From: Xestospongia muta
Lineage: Eukaryota; Porifera; Demospongiae; Haplosclerida; Petrosiidae
Direction: 5' to 3'
Assembly (NCBI GenBank): GCA_963693285.1
Contig: OY848921.1
Coordinates: 3,839,497-3,903,496 of the forward strand
DNA: 64,000 nucleotides
The position numbers were made by a program, and so were the translations under genes. Below, piece after piece: positions 51,201-57,780 of the stretch. The notes under the pieces are model-generated. The model saw only the letters and a list, made by a program, of their open reading frames with translations. It was not told the origin of the DNA and searched no databases. Each line of letters opens with the position of its first letter. Position 1 is the stretch's first letter.

Positions 51201-54154
51201 AGTCAAACAGCCATGGAGCTTCCCTATCACAATAATGCTAATCGCTTTACTATTTTAAAGATGTTTGAGCCGTTTAAACAATGTCAAAAAGACTTTCCAG
51301 TGGAATCCTATAGCAAAGTGTTTTTCTGTGGTAATACTGGTGCAGGTAAAAGTTCACTCGCAGCAGTCATTATGGAACGAGCTACAAAACCACCTAACTA
51401 CAAATATGATACGTCTGATCCTATTCCAGTAGAATTACAAACTACTGGGATTAATGTGCGTACTGTTTCAAGTCACGAAGTGGGAAATATTGTCCTTTAT
51501 GATCTTGCAGGTCATAAAGAATATTACAGCAGTCATGCAGCAATTCTAGAAAATTTTATGCTAAGCACACCTGCTGTTTTTGCCATACTGTTTAAGATGA
51601 CAGATAGTCTAGAGTCCATTAAAAAGGATTTGTACTACTGGTTTAATTTTATAAAAAATGCCAGTTTTCAATTGTCAAGCTCTAGACCATCTCAAATACT
51701 TGTCATTGGAAGTCGACTTGATGAGATGACTGATGGTTATCAGGAAATTACTAAAGTAGTTGTTAAGGTTGCTGAAAAAGCTAATCATTCACAAGAATAT
51801 GGTGGGTTCTTACCTATGGAATGTCATCGTCCTGGAGGAAGAGGTGTCAAAAAATTTGTGGCTATGCTTTCTTATAGCTGTAAAGCTGTACTTGATCGAT
51901 CTGATAAAATTAGTTTCTATTGCCATGTTCAGTTTTCCTTCTTGCAATTGCTTCGAAGCAAAGAGAATATCATGGCTATTAGCCTGAAGGAGTTATGTGT
52001 TGTATTAAAAAAGCGTGATGACCCTTCACTTCCTTCAGAAAGGTCAGTGTTATTGGAATTCCTAACCACTTTAAATGACAAGGGTCTCATCTTATTTCTT
52101 AAAAATGAGGATGATGCTCAAAGTTGGATAGTTATTGACAGAGCTGCTCTTCTCACTGAAGTCAATGGTGTTCTATTTGCTCCTAAGGAAATCAAGCATG
52201 TCCATCAAGATATTGCTAGTAATACTGGCATTGTGCCTACATCTGTTCTGAAAAAATTATTTCCAAAGTACAATACTCATATGTTAATTGGGTTCCTTAG
52301 AAGTCTTCAATTCTGTCATGTTTTAGAATCAAATACACTAAAGAAATTTGAAACCAATATTTCAGCTCCAATTTCTCTGCCATCAAATGAACTCTTGTTT
52401 TTTCCATCTCTCATTCATACTGAGCCACCAACAGATATTGTAATAGAAAATGGGTTAGGATGGTGTCTCTGGTGTCCTGATCCTAACCAATTCCTCTCAA
52501 CACGTTTTCTTCATCTCCTTCTTTTTAGCCTTTCTCGCATTTTTTGTCCACCAATGCATTATAAACCTGGCAAAATTGCTGATAGTGATCCACAAATCCA
52601 AATGTTAACTCGTCGCTGTGATGTTTGGACAAATGGCATTTATTGGGAGAATGATGAAGTGCAAATTATTGTTGAAGTAACTGAATACTATCGTTGTGTT
52701 ACAGTGGTTGTTTCAAAAAAAGACATGAAAAAAAGCCACAAAGTTTTTAATGATGTTATTAAGACTGTATTATCATTGAGTGAAATGCACTCATTTAAAT
52801 GTGAAGAATACCTCATTGCTCCTACCGATGTAGCAGAAGCTCGTAGTCTTCCTGTCAGTGAACGCACACTTTATAATATCAAAAACATTGCTCGATCAGT
52901 ATTTACAAAATGTAATGTTAGTGATGACAACTATAACAAGAAGGCTGACATCAAGGATATTGTGGGACCTCATGATCCTTTTCTTTGCATTGCTCCGTTA
53001 GTAACAAAAGCACTTTTCAGTGATGAGCTTCCACTTCGAGATGTCCACCTTCAACACATAACGGAAAGGTGTTCTTATTTCTCATCATCACTTGTATCAT
53101 TTAATCATGCGTTAGTAAAGAAACGTTGCAGTGACTTCAGTGTCTTTGCTGGACGTAATCCTTTGGTGAGTATAAGTTACTTTGAATATTCTATAAGTCT
53201 ATTGTCATGTGTTATATTTATATCACAATCTGTAATGTATCATACTTACACTATATTCTGTACTGTATCATACTTAGTACATCACATACTCTTTTCTATG
53301 GTATAGGATCTTGCTAGTCCTCCATTAAATGAAGAAGATATAGAAACTATATCTGAGGAACGTCTCTTTAATGGTGAGTATATTGTTAGTGGCTGCTTGT
53401 TATATTAAATAATATCTCCAATTAGTGTCTGAGCAGATAGATGACACACCTACCTTAGGTGAGTATGAAAATTGTTAATTAGTTATATACAACAACATAT
53501 ATACACATTTTAAGTCTTTAGTAATTATTTAATGTAAACTAGATGAAGGACCTTTATTCAAAAGGTGTATGCTACCTTTATGACACTGAGTTTTAAACTT
53601 AATAACAACTTTAGTGCTAACTTCGACTTAGTTTTATCCACATCCAAGTCACTGTTATCTTTAGAAATACATTTTCTTTTAGTATATATTTGTAGCTAAT
53701 TTATACTTATATTAACTGCTTAGTAAATGAAATAATGTTTGTTTTATATTGTAGATAGTCAAGTTGATCAATTGTCATAAAGTTATATTAACAATACTTT
53801 TCGTGTGTAGGTTCTTCTTTAAGTGATTGTGATTTGGCCAGGACAGCTCTAGTTCAGTGTACTGACATTATTGTTGAATCAACTATTGACTCCTCTGATC
53901 TAGCACGAAAACTGTATTCAGAACTGATAATTTCTGAGGCTTTTTACAGGAAAGTCAGAGACAGGGCTTGTGGGAGTACAAACAAGGATCGTCTTGAAAA
54001 TATTCTTGATGAAATAACAGATCTTGTCAAGCTTGATGCTGGTATTTTGACTAAATTTGTAGATATATTAAGAGAGAAATTAAACCGGAGTGATTTAGCT
54101 GATAAAATCATATCAAAATTAAGGTATGATAATATATCATATTCTACTTATTAA
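9021..54154 (+). CDS. Giant ankyrin - ROC-COR GTPase - death-fold protein gene
   Basis: The model has 25 exons and about 1579 residues. It contains an acidic N-terminus (1-84), 21 ankyrin-type units (85 to about 775), a ROC GTPase domain (about 815-985), COR and following sequence (to about 1430), a short linker, and a CARD-like death fold (about 1477-1565). The first 22 exons are phase 0, most 93-102 bases with one ankyrin repeat each; the last joins are phase 1. The ROC P-loop GNTGAGKS is at 821-828, the G3 motif DLAGH at 878-882, and GSRLDE at 946-951 stands where NKxD would be, as in many Roco proteins. No kinase domain is present, unlike DAPK or LRRK. It is probably a cytoplasmic sensor or scaffold using nucleotide-dependent dimerisation and death-fold recruitment. 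About 33 kb is an expanded A/B exon array. An alternative splice at 54123 could extend the C-terminus. Confidence 0.82.
9273..10461 (+). other. Intron 1
   Basis: AT-rich, with several near-repeats of ACCAGTA-type words around 9480-9560. No exon or element recognised. Confidence 0.6.
10462..10554 (+). CDS. Exon 2: divergent first ankyrin repeat
   Basis: 31 codons, NYNLVELIKKGDLLGVKDVL and so on, ending DVNTSDH. It fits the two helices and turn of an ankyrin capping repeat lacking the TPLH start. Acceptor CTATAG, donor GTAAGT, phase 0. Confidence 0.8.
10555..11272 (+). other. Intron 2 with a relic A/B unit
   Basis: At 10763 the exon-A acceptor and first codons (GACGGATGG) survive but jump straight into sequence normally about 100 bases into the A-to-B intron. 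One degenerate satellite monomer follows (about 10870-10975), then the 3' half of a B-to-A intron. This is an old unit whose exon A core and exon B were deleted. Confidence 0.7.
11273..11371 (+). CDS. Ankyrin exon A1
   Basis: 33 codons: IGWTALHYASDKGHVHVVEV, then LVNHGADINVVTK. The first codon is ATT (Ile), not GAT (Asp). Acceptor TTTTACAATAG, donor GTAATT, phase 0. Confidence 0.88.
11372..18418 (+). repeat. A1-B1 intron: largest satellite array (about 44 monomers)
   Basis: After about 630 bases of single-copy lead, tandem monomers of about 144 bp run from about 12006 to 18350. The lead (GAAGCAGGG...AAAAGTGTTC and onward, from about 11630) recurs at 12307-12690, so one internal unit has collapsed here. 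The last monomer grades into the exon-B acceptor. A higher-order repeat of about 1.585 kb (11 monomers) is duplicated between about 14.3 and 17.45 kb. Confidence 0.9.
18419..18517 (+). CDS. Ankyrin exon B1
   Basis: 33 codons: EGSTPVMLAVMNGHKDVVLL, then LMQKGANLGHVNK. A second ankyrin type, with TPVMLA in place of TALHYA. Acceptor GTTTTCAG, donor GTAAGT. Confidence 0.88.
18518..19606 (+). other. B1-A2 intron (1089 bases), the reference single-copy spacer
   Basis: No satellite. It includes the landmarks CCTAGGTCCTAGG near 19339, an ATTATTATTATG run, and a conserved acceptor region TTTGTTTGTTTTACAATAG. The same block recurs at every B-to-A junction with small deletions. Short reverse-strand open frames inside it are conserved only because the block is duplicated. 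Confidence 0.8.
19607..19705 (+). CDS. Ankyrin exon A2
   Basis: DGWAALHYASDKGHVHVVEV and so on; the only A copy with Ala at the fourth position, where the others have Thr. Confidence 0.88.
19706..23480 (+). repeat. A2-B2 intron with satellite (about 21 monomers)
   Basis: Single-copy lead to about 20330, then monomers of about 144 bp to about 23410, ending in the TTTAGTAGTATGATG transition before exon B. Confidence 0.9.
23481..23579 (+). CDS. Ankyrin exon B2
   Basis: VGSTPVMLAVRNGHKDVVLL and so on, ending HVNN. The first codon is GTA, so the acceptor CAG is followed directly by GTAGGA, a donor-like word. Confidence 0.87.
23580..24622 (+). other. B2-A3 intron (1043 bases)
   Basis: Copy of the B-to-A spacer with a deletion of about 45 bases near 24090, where the GGACTAGTTTATCTG segment is lost. 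Confidence 0.8.
24623..24721 (+). CDS. Ankyrin exon A3
   Basis: Encodes the same protein sequence as A1, including the first-position Ile. Confidence 0.88.
24722..27775 (+). repeat. A3-B3 intron with satellite (about 16 monomers)
   Basis: Satellite from about 25355 to 27715. Several monomers here have GGG as the variable trinucleotide before GTAAG. Confidence 0.9.
27776..27874 (+). CDS. Ankyrin exon B3
   Basis: VGSTPVMLAVMNGHKDVVLL and so on. As in B2, the acceptor is followed by GTAGGA. Confidence 0.87.
27875..28855 (+). other. B3-A4 intron (981 bases)
   Basis: Shortest copy of the B-to-A spacer; about 110 bases between GTATTTGTATGTT and AAGTCTTGTTTTCC are missing. Confidence 0.8.
28856..28954 (+). 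CDS. Ankyrin exon A4
   Basis: Protein identical to A1 and A3 (IGWTALHYASDKG...). Confidence 0.88.
28955..30440 (+). repeat. A4-B4 intron with short satellite (about 5-6 monomers)
   Basis: Satellite from about 29575 to 30360. The exon-B acceptor is the second subtype, with an extra GTATTATCTTAAT before GTTTTCAG. Confidence 0.9.
30441..30539 (+). CDS. Ankyrin exon B4
   Basis: EGSTPVMLAIMNEHKDVVLL, then LMQKGANLDHVNK. The most divergent B copy, with Ile, Glu and Asp replacements. Confidence 0.87.
30540..31629 (+). other. B4-A5 intron (1090 bases)
   Basis: Full-length copy of the B-to-A spacer, close to the B1-A2 version. Confidence 0.8.
31630..31728 (+). CDS. Ankyrin exon A5
   Basis: DGWTALHYASDKGHVHVVEV, then LVNHVADINVVTK. 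Val replaces Gly in the NHGAD turn. Confidence 0.88.
31729..35790 (+). repeat. A5-B5 intron with satellite (about 24 monomers)
   Basis: Satellite from about 32330 to 35705; acceptor subtype 1. Confidence 0.9.
35791..35889 (+). CDS. Ankyrin exon B5
   Basis: EGSTPVMLAVRNGHKDVVLL and so on. The donor is GTGAGT, unlike the GTAAGT of the other B copies. Confidence 0.87.
35890..36983 (+). other. B5-A6 intron (1094 bases)
   Basis: B-to-A spacer copy with several substitutions clustered around 36800-36950 and an expanded AATAATTATT run. Confidence 0.8.
36984..37082 (+). CDS. Ankyrin exon A6
   Basis: Protein identical to A5, with the Val variant of the turn. Confidence 0.88.
37083..38279 (+). repeat. 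A6-B6 intron with the smallest satellite (about 4 monomers)
   Basis: Satellite only from about 37685 to 38195; acceptor subtype 2, as in A4-B4. Confidence 0.9.
38280..38378 (+). CDS. Ankyrin exon B6
   Basis: EGSTPVMLAVRNGHKDVVLL, then LMQKGANLDHVNK. It shares the LDHVNK ending with B4. Confidence 0.87.
38379..39465 (+). other. B6-A7 intron (1087 bases)
   Basis: B-to-A spacer copy with a 5-base deletion near 38530. Confidence 0.8.
39466..39564 (+). CDS. Ankyrin exon A7
   Basis: DGWTALHYASYKGHVHVVEV, then LVNHVADINVVTK. It has a unique Asp-to-Tyr change. Confidence 0.87.
39565..42919 (+). repeat. A7-B7 intron with satellite (about 18 monomers)
   Basis: Satellite from about 40195 to 42835; acceptor subtype 2. 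Confidence 0.9.
42920..43018 (+). CDS. Ankyrin exon B7
   Basis: KGSTPVMLAVMNGHKDVVLL and so on; the first codon is AAA (Lys). Confidence 0.87.
43019..44109 (+). other. B7-A8 intron (1091 bases)
   Basis: Full-length B-to-A spacer copy. Confidence 0.8.
44110..44208 (+). CDS. Ankyrin exon A8 (last array copy)
   Basis: DGWTALHYASDKGDVHVVEV, then LVNHGADINVVTK. It has a unique His-to-Asp change and the ancestral Gly turn. Confidence 0.87.
44209..46092 (+). other. Intron after A8, built from broken array pieces
   Basis: Array homology stops and restarts twice. At about 44868 the satellite start jumps, through an (AAAAT)n run, into the middle of a B-to-A spacer, losing the satellite and exon B. 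At about 45318 it jumps back into the A-to-B lead, losing exon A. All array homology ends at about 45606. The rest is ordinary AT-rich intron. Confidence 0.75.
45318..45349. repeat. Perfect 13-base inverted repeat at a rearrangement junction
   Basis: CATCAAACTGGTT (45318-45330) pairs exactly with 45337-45349 around a 6-base loop, at the junction between two array fragments. Confidence 0.8.
46093..46191 (+). CDS. Ankyrin exon outside the array
   Basis: TYKTILYISCYNGHDKVVQV, then LLDAGMKVNVPDK. A 33-codon ankyrin repeat, clearly diverged from A and B. Donor GTCAGC is weaker than those of its neighbours. Confidence 0.85.
46637..46903 (-). other. Minus-strand open frame of 88 codons, unidentified
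   Basis: ATG to stop. The C-terminal half is charged and helix-like (KMQREKRLRSQTKEVVANVN, then LKDLLNELL), followed by a basic ASRGYRKRKLTL stretch. The frame is longer than expected by chance in DNA this AT-rich. It could be an exon or relic nested in the ankyrin-gene intron. No family recognised. Confidence 0.3.
47330..47470. mobile_element. GC-richer dispersed-repeat-like patch
   Basis: Contains GGGTTCTCCCCAGGATTAGA, CCAGTGTGCTTTAGCACAC and GGGGGCATGCTCTCCCAGG. The GGGGGCATGCTCTCCC word resembles GGGGCTATGCCCCCC near 62460, suggesting both derive from related dispersed elements. Confidence 0.35.
48171..48309 (-). other. Possible antisense terminal exon, unidentified
   Basis: Acceptor TTGTAG ends at 48310 on the minus strand. 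The frame LMLLYSTKKLGTLYTPMMKE, then NKELLHEKKEENYLKGLKDV, ends DWEED-stop at 48171. The charged helix and acidic tail look like a genuine C-terminus. It would belong to a gene nested antisense in the ankyrin gene, or to a retrocopy fragment. No upstream partner exon was found. Confidence 0.35.
48529..48630 (+). CDS. Ankyrin exon (34 codons)
   Basis: YGRLPLHAAYWRNNVVIRDM, then LLHANATNLNAVQA. Ankyrin LPLHAA motif kept. Acceptor TCTTTTAG, donor GTAAGT, phase 0. Confidence 0.85.
48991..49083 (+). CDS. Ankyrin exon (31 codons)
   Basis: DTSLLESSKNGRLEDIKDAL, then LRGANVNIGND. A degenerate start but standard second helix and hairpin. Donor GTATGC. Confidence 0.83.
49084..49954 (+). other. Intron
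   Basis: AT-rich. A 68-codon plus-strand open frame at 49591-49797 has no recognisable domain and is not considered coding. Confidence 0.55.
49955..50056 (+). CDS. Ankyrin exon (34 codons)
   Basis: EGQTALYIASKNGYNDCVQL, then LLEFHANPDIADHM. Good ankyrin consensus. Donor GTAAGT. Confidence 0.87.
50456..50677. mobile_element. MITE-like element with about 35-base terminal inverted repeats
   Basis: The left end (50456-50491) begins AGTCTATTGAGCTAGAATCT. The right end (50643-50677) is its near reverse complement, with mismatches at about five positions. The interior of about 150 bases is non-coding. It lies in an intron. No clear target-site duplication. Confidence 0.6.
51096..53165 (+). CDS. 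Large exon: last ankyrin repeat, ROC GTPase and COR domain
   Basis: 690 codons in one exon. It begins NGDTPLHPACTHCYHEVVKS, the last ankyrin repeat. The ROC domain follows with P-loop GNTGAGKSSL (codons from 51330), DLAGHKEYY as G3, and VIGSRLDEM in the G4 position. The COR-like part includes LCVVLKKRDDPSLPSERSVL and WIVIDRAALLTEVNGVLFAP, the winged-helix segment typical of Roco proteins. ROC-COR units bind GTP/GDP and dimerise through COR. The exon ends at donor GTGAGT; read through, the frame would stop at 53306. Confidence 0.88.
53307..53373 (+). CDS. Short linker exon
   Basis: DLASPPLNEEDIETISEERL, then FN plus one base. Acceptor GGTATAG, donor GTGAGT. This switches the gene from phase 0 to phase 1. 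Confidence 0.7.
53426..53458 (+). CDS. 33-base linker exon
   Basis: Encodes VSEQIDDTPTL between acceptor CAATTAG and donor GTGAGT, phase 1 on both sides, so it can be skipped without changing the frame. Confidence 0.6.
53811..54154 (+). CDS. Last exon: death-fold (CARD-like) domain
   Basis: Acceptor GTGTGTAG. Reads GSSLSDCDLARTALVQCTDI, then a helical domain with DLARKLYSELIISEAFYRKV and FVDILREKL. The six-helix spacing and the xxLLDxI...F..xLRE pattern fit the death-fold superfamily, nearest to CARD. It would recruit other death-fold proteins. The frame stops at TAA 54154. AAG/GTATGA at 54124 is a possible donor to a further exon. Confidence 0.72.
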
Positions 54155-55070
54155 ATTAACTTTATTTGTCATTTAGATTCAGCTGAAAACTCACCAGTAG
54201 CTATCATAATAAACACTAAATCAAAACTTGCATATTTGACCATGTTAATTATTTTTTATTCTATAATAATTATTATTATTAACTTTTGGGATATTAATTC
54301 TAAAATATCTATGTAGAGTGCTAATACTTAAATGCTTTACTTTAATGTGAAATTAGTATATTTAGTTTTTGATGTTTCAGGCTTAGGTTTTAGGCTATTA
54401 TTTTAAAATTACAATGTTCTGTTACCAGCATTCTGGCACTGCTATTACAATTCCTAAAAGGACGAGGAAATTCACTGTAATACTCCCTGGATTTAAGTTA
54501 TTCATGAAGGAGGTACAATTATATTCAAGAGAACTTGATCTATGACGAATGAAACGAGCATTTCAAAAATCTTTCATCTTTAAGCACTCCTTATCTGACG
54601 TGTGATGTAATAGTCTTGCATTGACAACGTTTATGCATGGAGGAGAGAAGCGTCTGGAGACTGTTGACAAAAAGTTTGCAACCTATCATGTGAAACACAA
54701 CAGAGTTGGCCCTGCATATATAGATTCGTGCAAAGCGATTTTTTATTAACAGTCTTCAGCCATTTCCCTCTGGCCTAGATAGTTATTTATATATTAATTT
54801 TGTCTTGTTTGTTTTATTGTTAATTCAATACTTTGTTACATACTTTAAATAATGTATTATCTATGTATCCTCATTACCATTGACAAGTCTTGGAATTCCT
54901 TTCAGGAGGTAACTACATTATATACTAAATGAAAATACATATACAACTTGAGAACATATGTATCATATGTGCATCATACAATGACATATCATAGCCTGTG
55001 TTAAGTCATCCATGATCATCACATATCTACATCACCTGCACAAACTGTTACTTTCATTAATGTTATTCAG
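54155..55070. other. Region after the death-fold exon; one coding-like segment
   Basis: An acceptor (CTGTTACCAG) at 54428 is followed by an open segment HSGTAITIPKRTRKFTVILP, continuing GFKLFMKEVQLYSRELDL to TGA at 54545. Its phase does not match the upstream donor at 54124, so its status is open. The rest is AT-rich. Confidence 0.3.
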
Positions 55071-55466
55071 GACGCAATAAAAATACAACTGTCACATGAA
55101 ATAGTGCAGTTACTCCTGTTATCAGAGGGCAAAAGATTACAACCATCTCAAATACCTACAAACAGAATGCAAATTTGAGATTAGTAGCTGCACAAAAAGA
55201 AACAAACAGTGAAATATCTCAAGGTGAGGTTTAAAATGTTAATGTATAATTATATTAATATAATAATATGTATTATTATGTATTATTATTATGTATTATA
55301 ATGCATTATAATGTATTATTACATGTATTATTATATGAAATGATATGTGTAATAATACATGTAATAATACATGTATTATTGCATGTAAACTCATCAATGT
55401 TATATACCTATTTCAATGAGACTACACAAAAACATCCAAACAAATTTCCCAAAGAAATGATTCAAG
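55071..55466 (+). pseudogene. Broken exon-like fragments upstream of the coiled-coil exons
   Basis: From acceptor TATTCAG, DAIKIQLSHEIVQLLLLSEG stays open for about 37 codons, then stops. The frame needed to reach donor GTGAGG at 55225 is shifted by one (ending TNSEISQ). A second piece ends NKFPKEMIQ with donor GTCAGT at 55467. Its phase fits the exon at 55516. Palindromic ATTATACATG-type low-complexity DNA lies at 55255-55390. Confidence 0.35.
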
Positions 55467-55515
55467 GTCAGTGTATATTACTATATATATTATAATAAGT
55501 ACATTTTTAATACAG

Positions 55516-55625
55516 GAGAAACAGATGAACATCAAACTATATTAATTTGTTTAGAACAACTTAATAGTCAAGAATATTTTGAACAAACTCAGTTTATTGA
55601 ACAAGACTCTATGAAACATGTCAAG
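55516..55625 (+). CDS. Exon-like segment, coiled-coil type
   Basis: Acceptor AATACAG; reads GETDEHQTILICLEQLNSQE and so on, to donor GTAAAC. Its start matches that of the exon at 55837 (G-x-x-D-x-H-Q-T-x-x-I-C), so the two are paralogous. Either a separate small gene or an alternative 3' part of the ankyrin gene. Confidence 0.4.
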
Positions 55626-55836
55626 GTAAACTGTCTTCTACATGTTAAGTGGCTATACTTGATTTATTATATTTATACAGATGACATTGAACAACTCCAA
55701 AGTATAGTCACTTCTTCAAAGCTATGTGTGCAAGAGGAAAGACAGCTGACAAGTTAAGAACAATATGGACACCATGCCAAAAAAGTATATATAATACTTC
55801 TAATAACCCTACAGAAAATTAATGGTATCAATACAG

Positions 55837-56054
55837 GAAGAATTGACCAACACCAAACTTTATCCATTTGTGAAAGACCATATCAAATCTTATCAATGCA
55901 GCTTTCATCAGAAGGAAAACAATTATCTGATAGGACTGTTGACATTTTAGACCAATTGAGGAGGAATGCTGAATTACTGACTACTGTTATATCTCGGATT
56001 GAAATGCAAGACAATGAAATATCTTCCATTAAAAGAAAGATGAGCTCATTGTAA
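55837..56054 (+). CDS. Terminal exon-like segment, coiled-coil type
   Basis: Acceptor AATACAG at 55836. 72 codons are open to TAA at 56054: GRIDQHQTLSICERPYQILS, then QLSSEGKQLSDRTVDIL and a Leu/Ile/Glu-rich helix ending IKRKMSSL. The heptad-like end suggests a coiled coil. A piece at 55681 (DIEQLQSIVTSSK) may be another diverged copy. No family recognised. Confidence 0.45.
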
Positions 56055-56797
56055 AGAGGTCTACCAACACTGAACAGGACAAAAATAAGAAGTCACATTC
56101 CTGAACCTACAAGTAATGAGGTAAAGTGTGTTGTGTATATATATCCAACTAAACTTGTATAAAATAATAACCTGGAGGTAAGCCATCTAGACATATATAG
56201 GAGAGGAGTATGAAGGATTGCAAAGCAAATGTTTTCTAAATTTGTTAATCCTAATAGAAGGCTTGAGTCCATCACAACTCTTAGTAATCCAAACTGAGCA
56301 TAGTATCATGTATATTATGTTTATTACTGTTTATTACTCATTAAAAATGTCATATAATACAAGCCACCCCAACTATGAAATTAAGTATTACGTTCCTCCT
56401 GGCTAGGAGCAGTCGTAGAATTTGGACAGCTTCTGTAAGATCTTTCCGTATTCTGTGACTTTGTAATGATTAAGAACTTTTACTCTTTTTGTCCTTGCTT
56501 TACATACATTTTTGATAGTTGAGTGAACCAGCAATGTTGGTGCTCTTTCAGGATGAACAAGAAGATATATATATATATATTTATAGATTGACATGAAGAA
56601 TGCAGTTAGAATTGTTATTCTCAATATCATAATGATACAAGTGTACTTTTAGCTACATTGTGCTGCATATGCATGATAAAAAGGTTGAAGAATCTCTGTA
56701 TGCAGAAGGGGACTAAGGTGATACAGCCAATAGAGATCTACAATCAACTGAACAGTAATTGACAAAACTAATATGAAGTAAATTGAAATTTTTATAG
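56055..56797. other. No recognisable gene
   Basis: AT-rich, with a short (AT)n run near 56560. Short open frames on both strands lack any domain. Confidence 0.5.
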
Positions 56798-57374
56798 AAT
56801 TCATTTCATACTGGTCTCCAAGTGATCAGGAAGATGCCCATGAGTTTCTTATTCAAGCTCTTTTTCAAATTGAAGAAAGGTATTTATAGTCAATATTAGT
56901 GCTTAACATATAATTATTTATTTAATCATAAATGACATGAGTGCATACAAATTAACTGAAACTACAATAACTACTACTAGTAAGAACACATATGTACATA
57001 ACATGTATATTTAACATAATACAGTTGAATATCTAAAATGTATATTGCTCAGATCTTCTGAAAGTAACCAATCAATTTACAAGACACTGTGCAGGTATGA
57101 CATAAACAGTATTATTAATATGTTGATAATACATTGGACATATCATGTTGGGAGCTAACATAGAAGATGCAATTAAACATTCATTCTAAATAGTGATGTT
57201 ATCTGAAAAAGAGGGGGTATTAGGTTCTAGGTGATTAATACATTTTCAACTAGTCCAATATAGTAAGTTCCATTACCAAAAATATGTCATTACCAGATGA
57301 AGTCATAGACAACTCTATTAGTGATGCGAAGCATTATTTCACTGATTATGCCTGGTATGAATTACTACAGAGAG
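56798..57374 (+). pseudogene. Ubiquitin-specific protease (UCH domain) fragments
   Basis: Two splice-bordered segments. The first (56798-56879) reads FISYWSPSDQEDAHEFLIQA; QEDAHEFL is a signature of the USP catalytic domain. The second (57297-57374) reads DEVIDNSISDAKHYFTDYAW, then YELLQR. It fits the C-terminal end of a UCH domain, where an aYxLfY motif follows the catalytic His region. The Cys box, His box and all intervening exons are absent, so this is a truncated relic. Confidence 0.5.
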
Positions 57375-57504
57375 GTATATCAAAATATGTAATGTAAAGA
57401 ATTATTTTACTTGTTTGTTGATATGGTAAAAGAATGTAAAAATTAAGCATGTTTTTTCTTTCAATAATTTTTGATCCAACATACAAATACAATAATTTCA
57501 CTTA

Positions 57505-57780
57505 CATTCAACAGGACTGTGTTAATATCAAACATCCTCCCACTTTTAAATGGTATTGTAATACATGCTTAACATCTAAGAAGACAAGACAAAAGTCATC
57601 ATAAGTCTAACATAATTCATACTCGATACAACAATAGGTTCATTAACAGACTTGTCTTGAATTTTCTTCTTAATTATAATATAAAGTAATACATGGTAAT
57701 GAAAATAATCAAATGAATAAAAATTTATGAATATTAAGTAGCTTCATTCTGTGACTAGCCGCTTTGGAATCGTTGCTGAA
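57505..57780 (+). repeat. 5' flank of receptor 1, duplicated at 61410-61711
   Basis: GTGTTAACATCAAACATC through AAGACAAAAGTCATCATAAG (57520-57605) and GTGACTAGCCGCTTTG (57751) recur at about 61425-61510 and 61699. They mark the upstream part of a direct segmental duplication, and probably part of the receptor promoter. Confidence 0.75.

Noticed and set aside
53759..53780. Extra exon after acceptor TATTGTAG
   Set aside because: In the required phase it meets a stop after DSQVDQLS; the next acceptor at 53810 joins cleanly to the death-fold exon.
56093..56630. Short frames on both strands (60-75 codons)
   Set aside because: Low-complexity or hydrophobic translations with no motif; chance frames in AT-rich DNA.
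57751..57780. N-terminal extension of receptor 1 (and 62828-62851 for receptor 2)
   Set aside because: Begins at GTG or TTG, not ATG, and differs between the copies; conservation starts at ATG 57781 and 62852.
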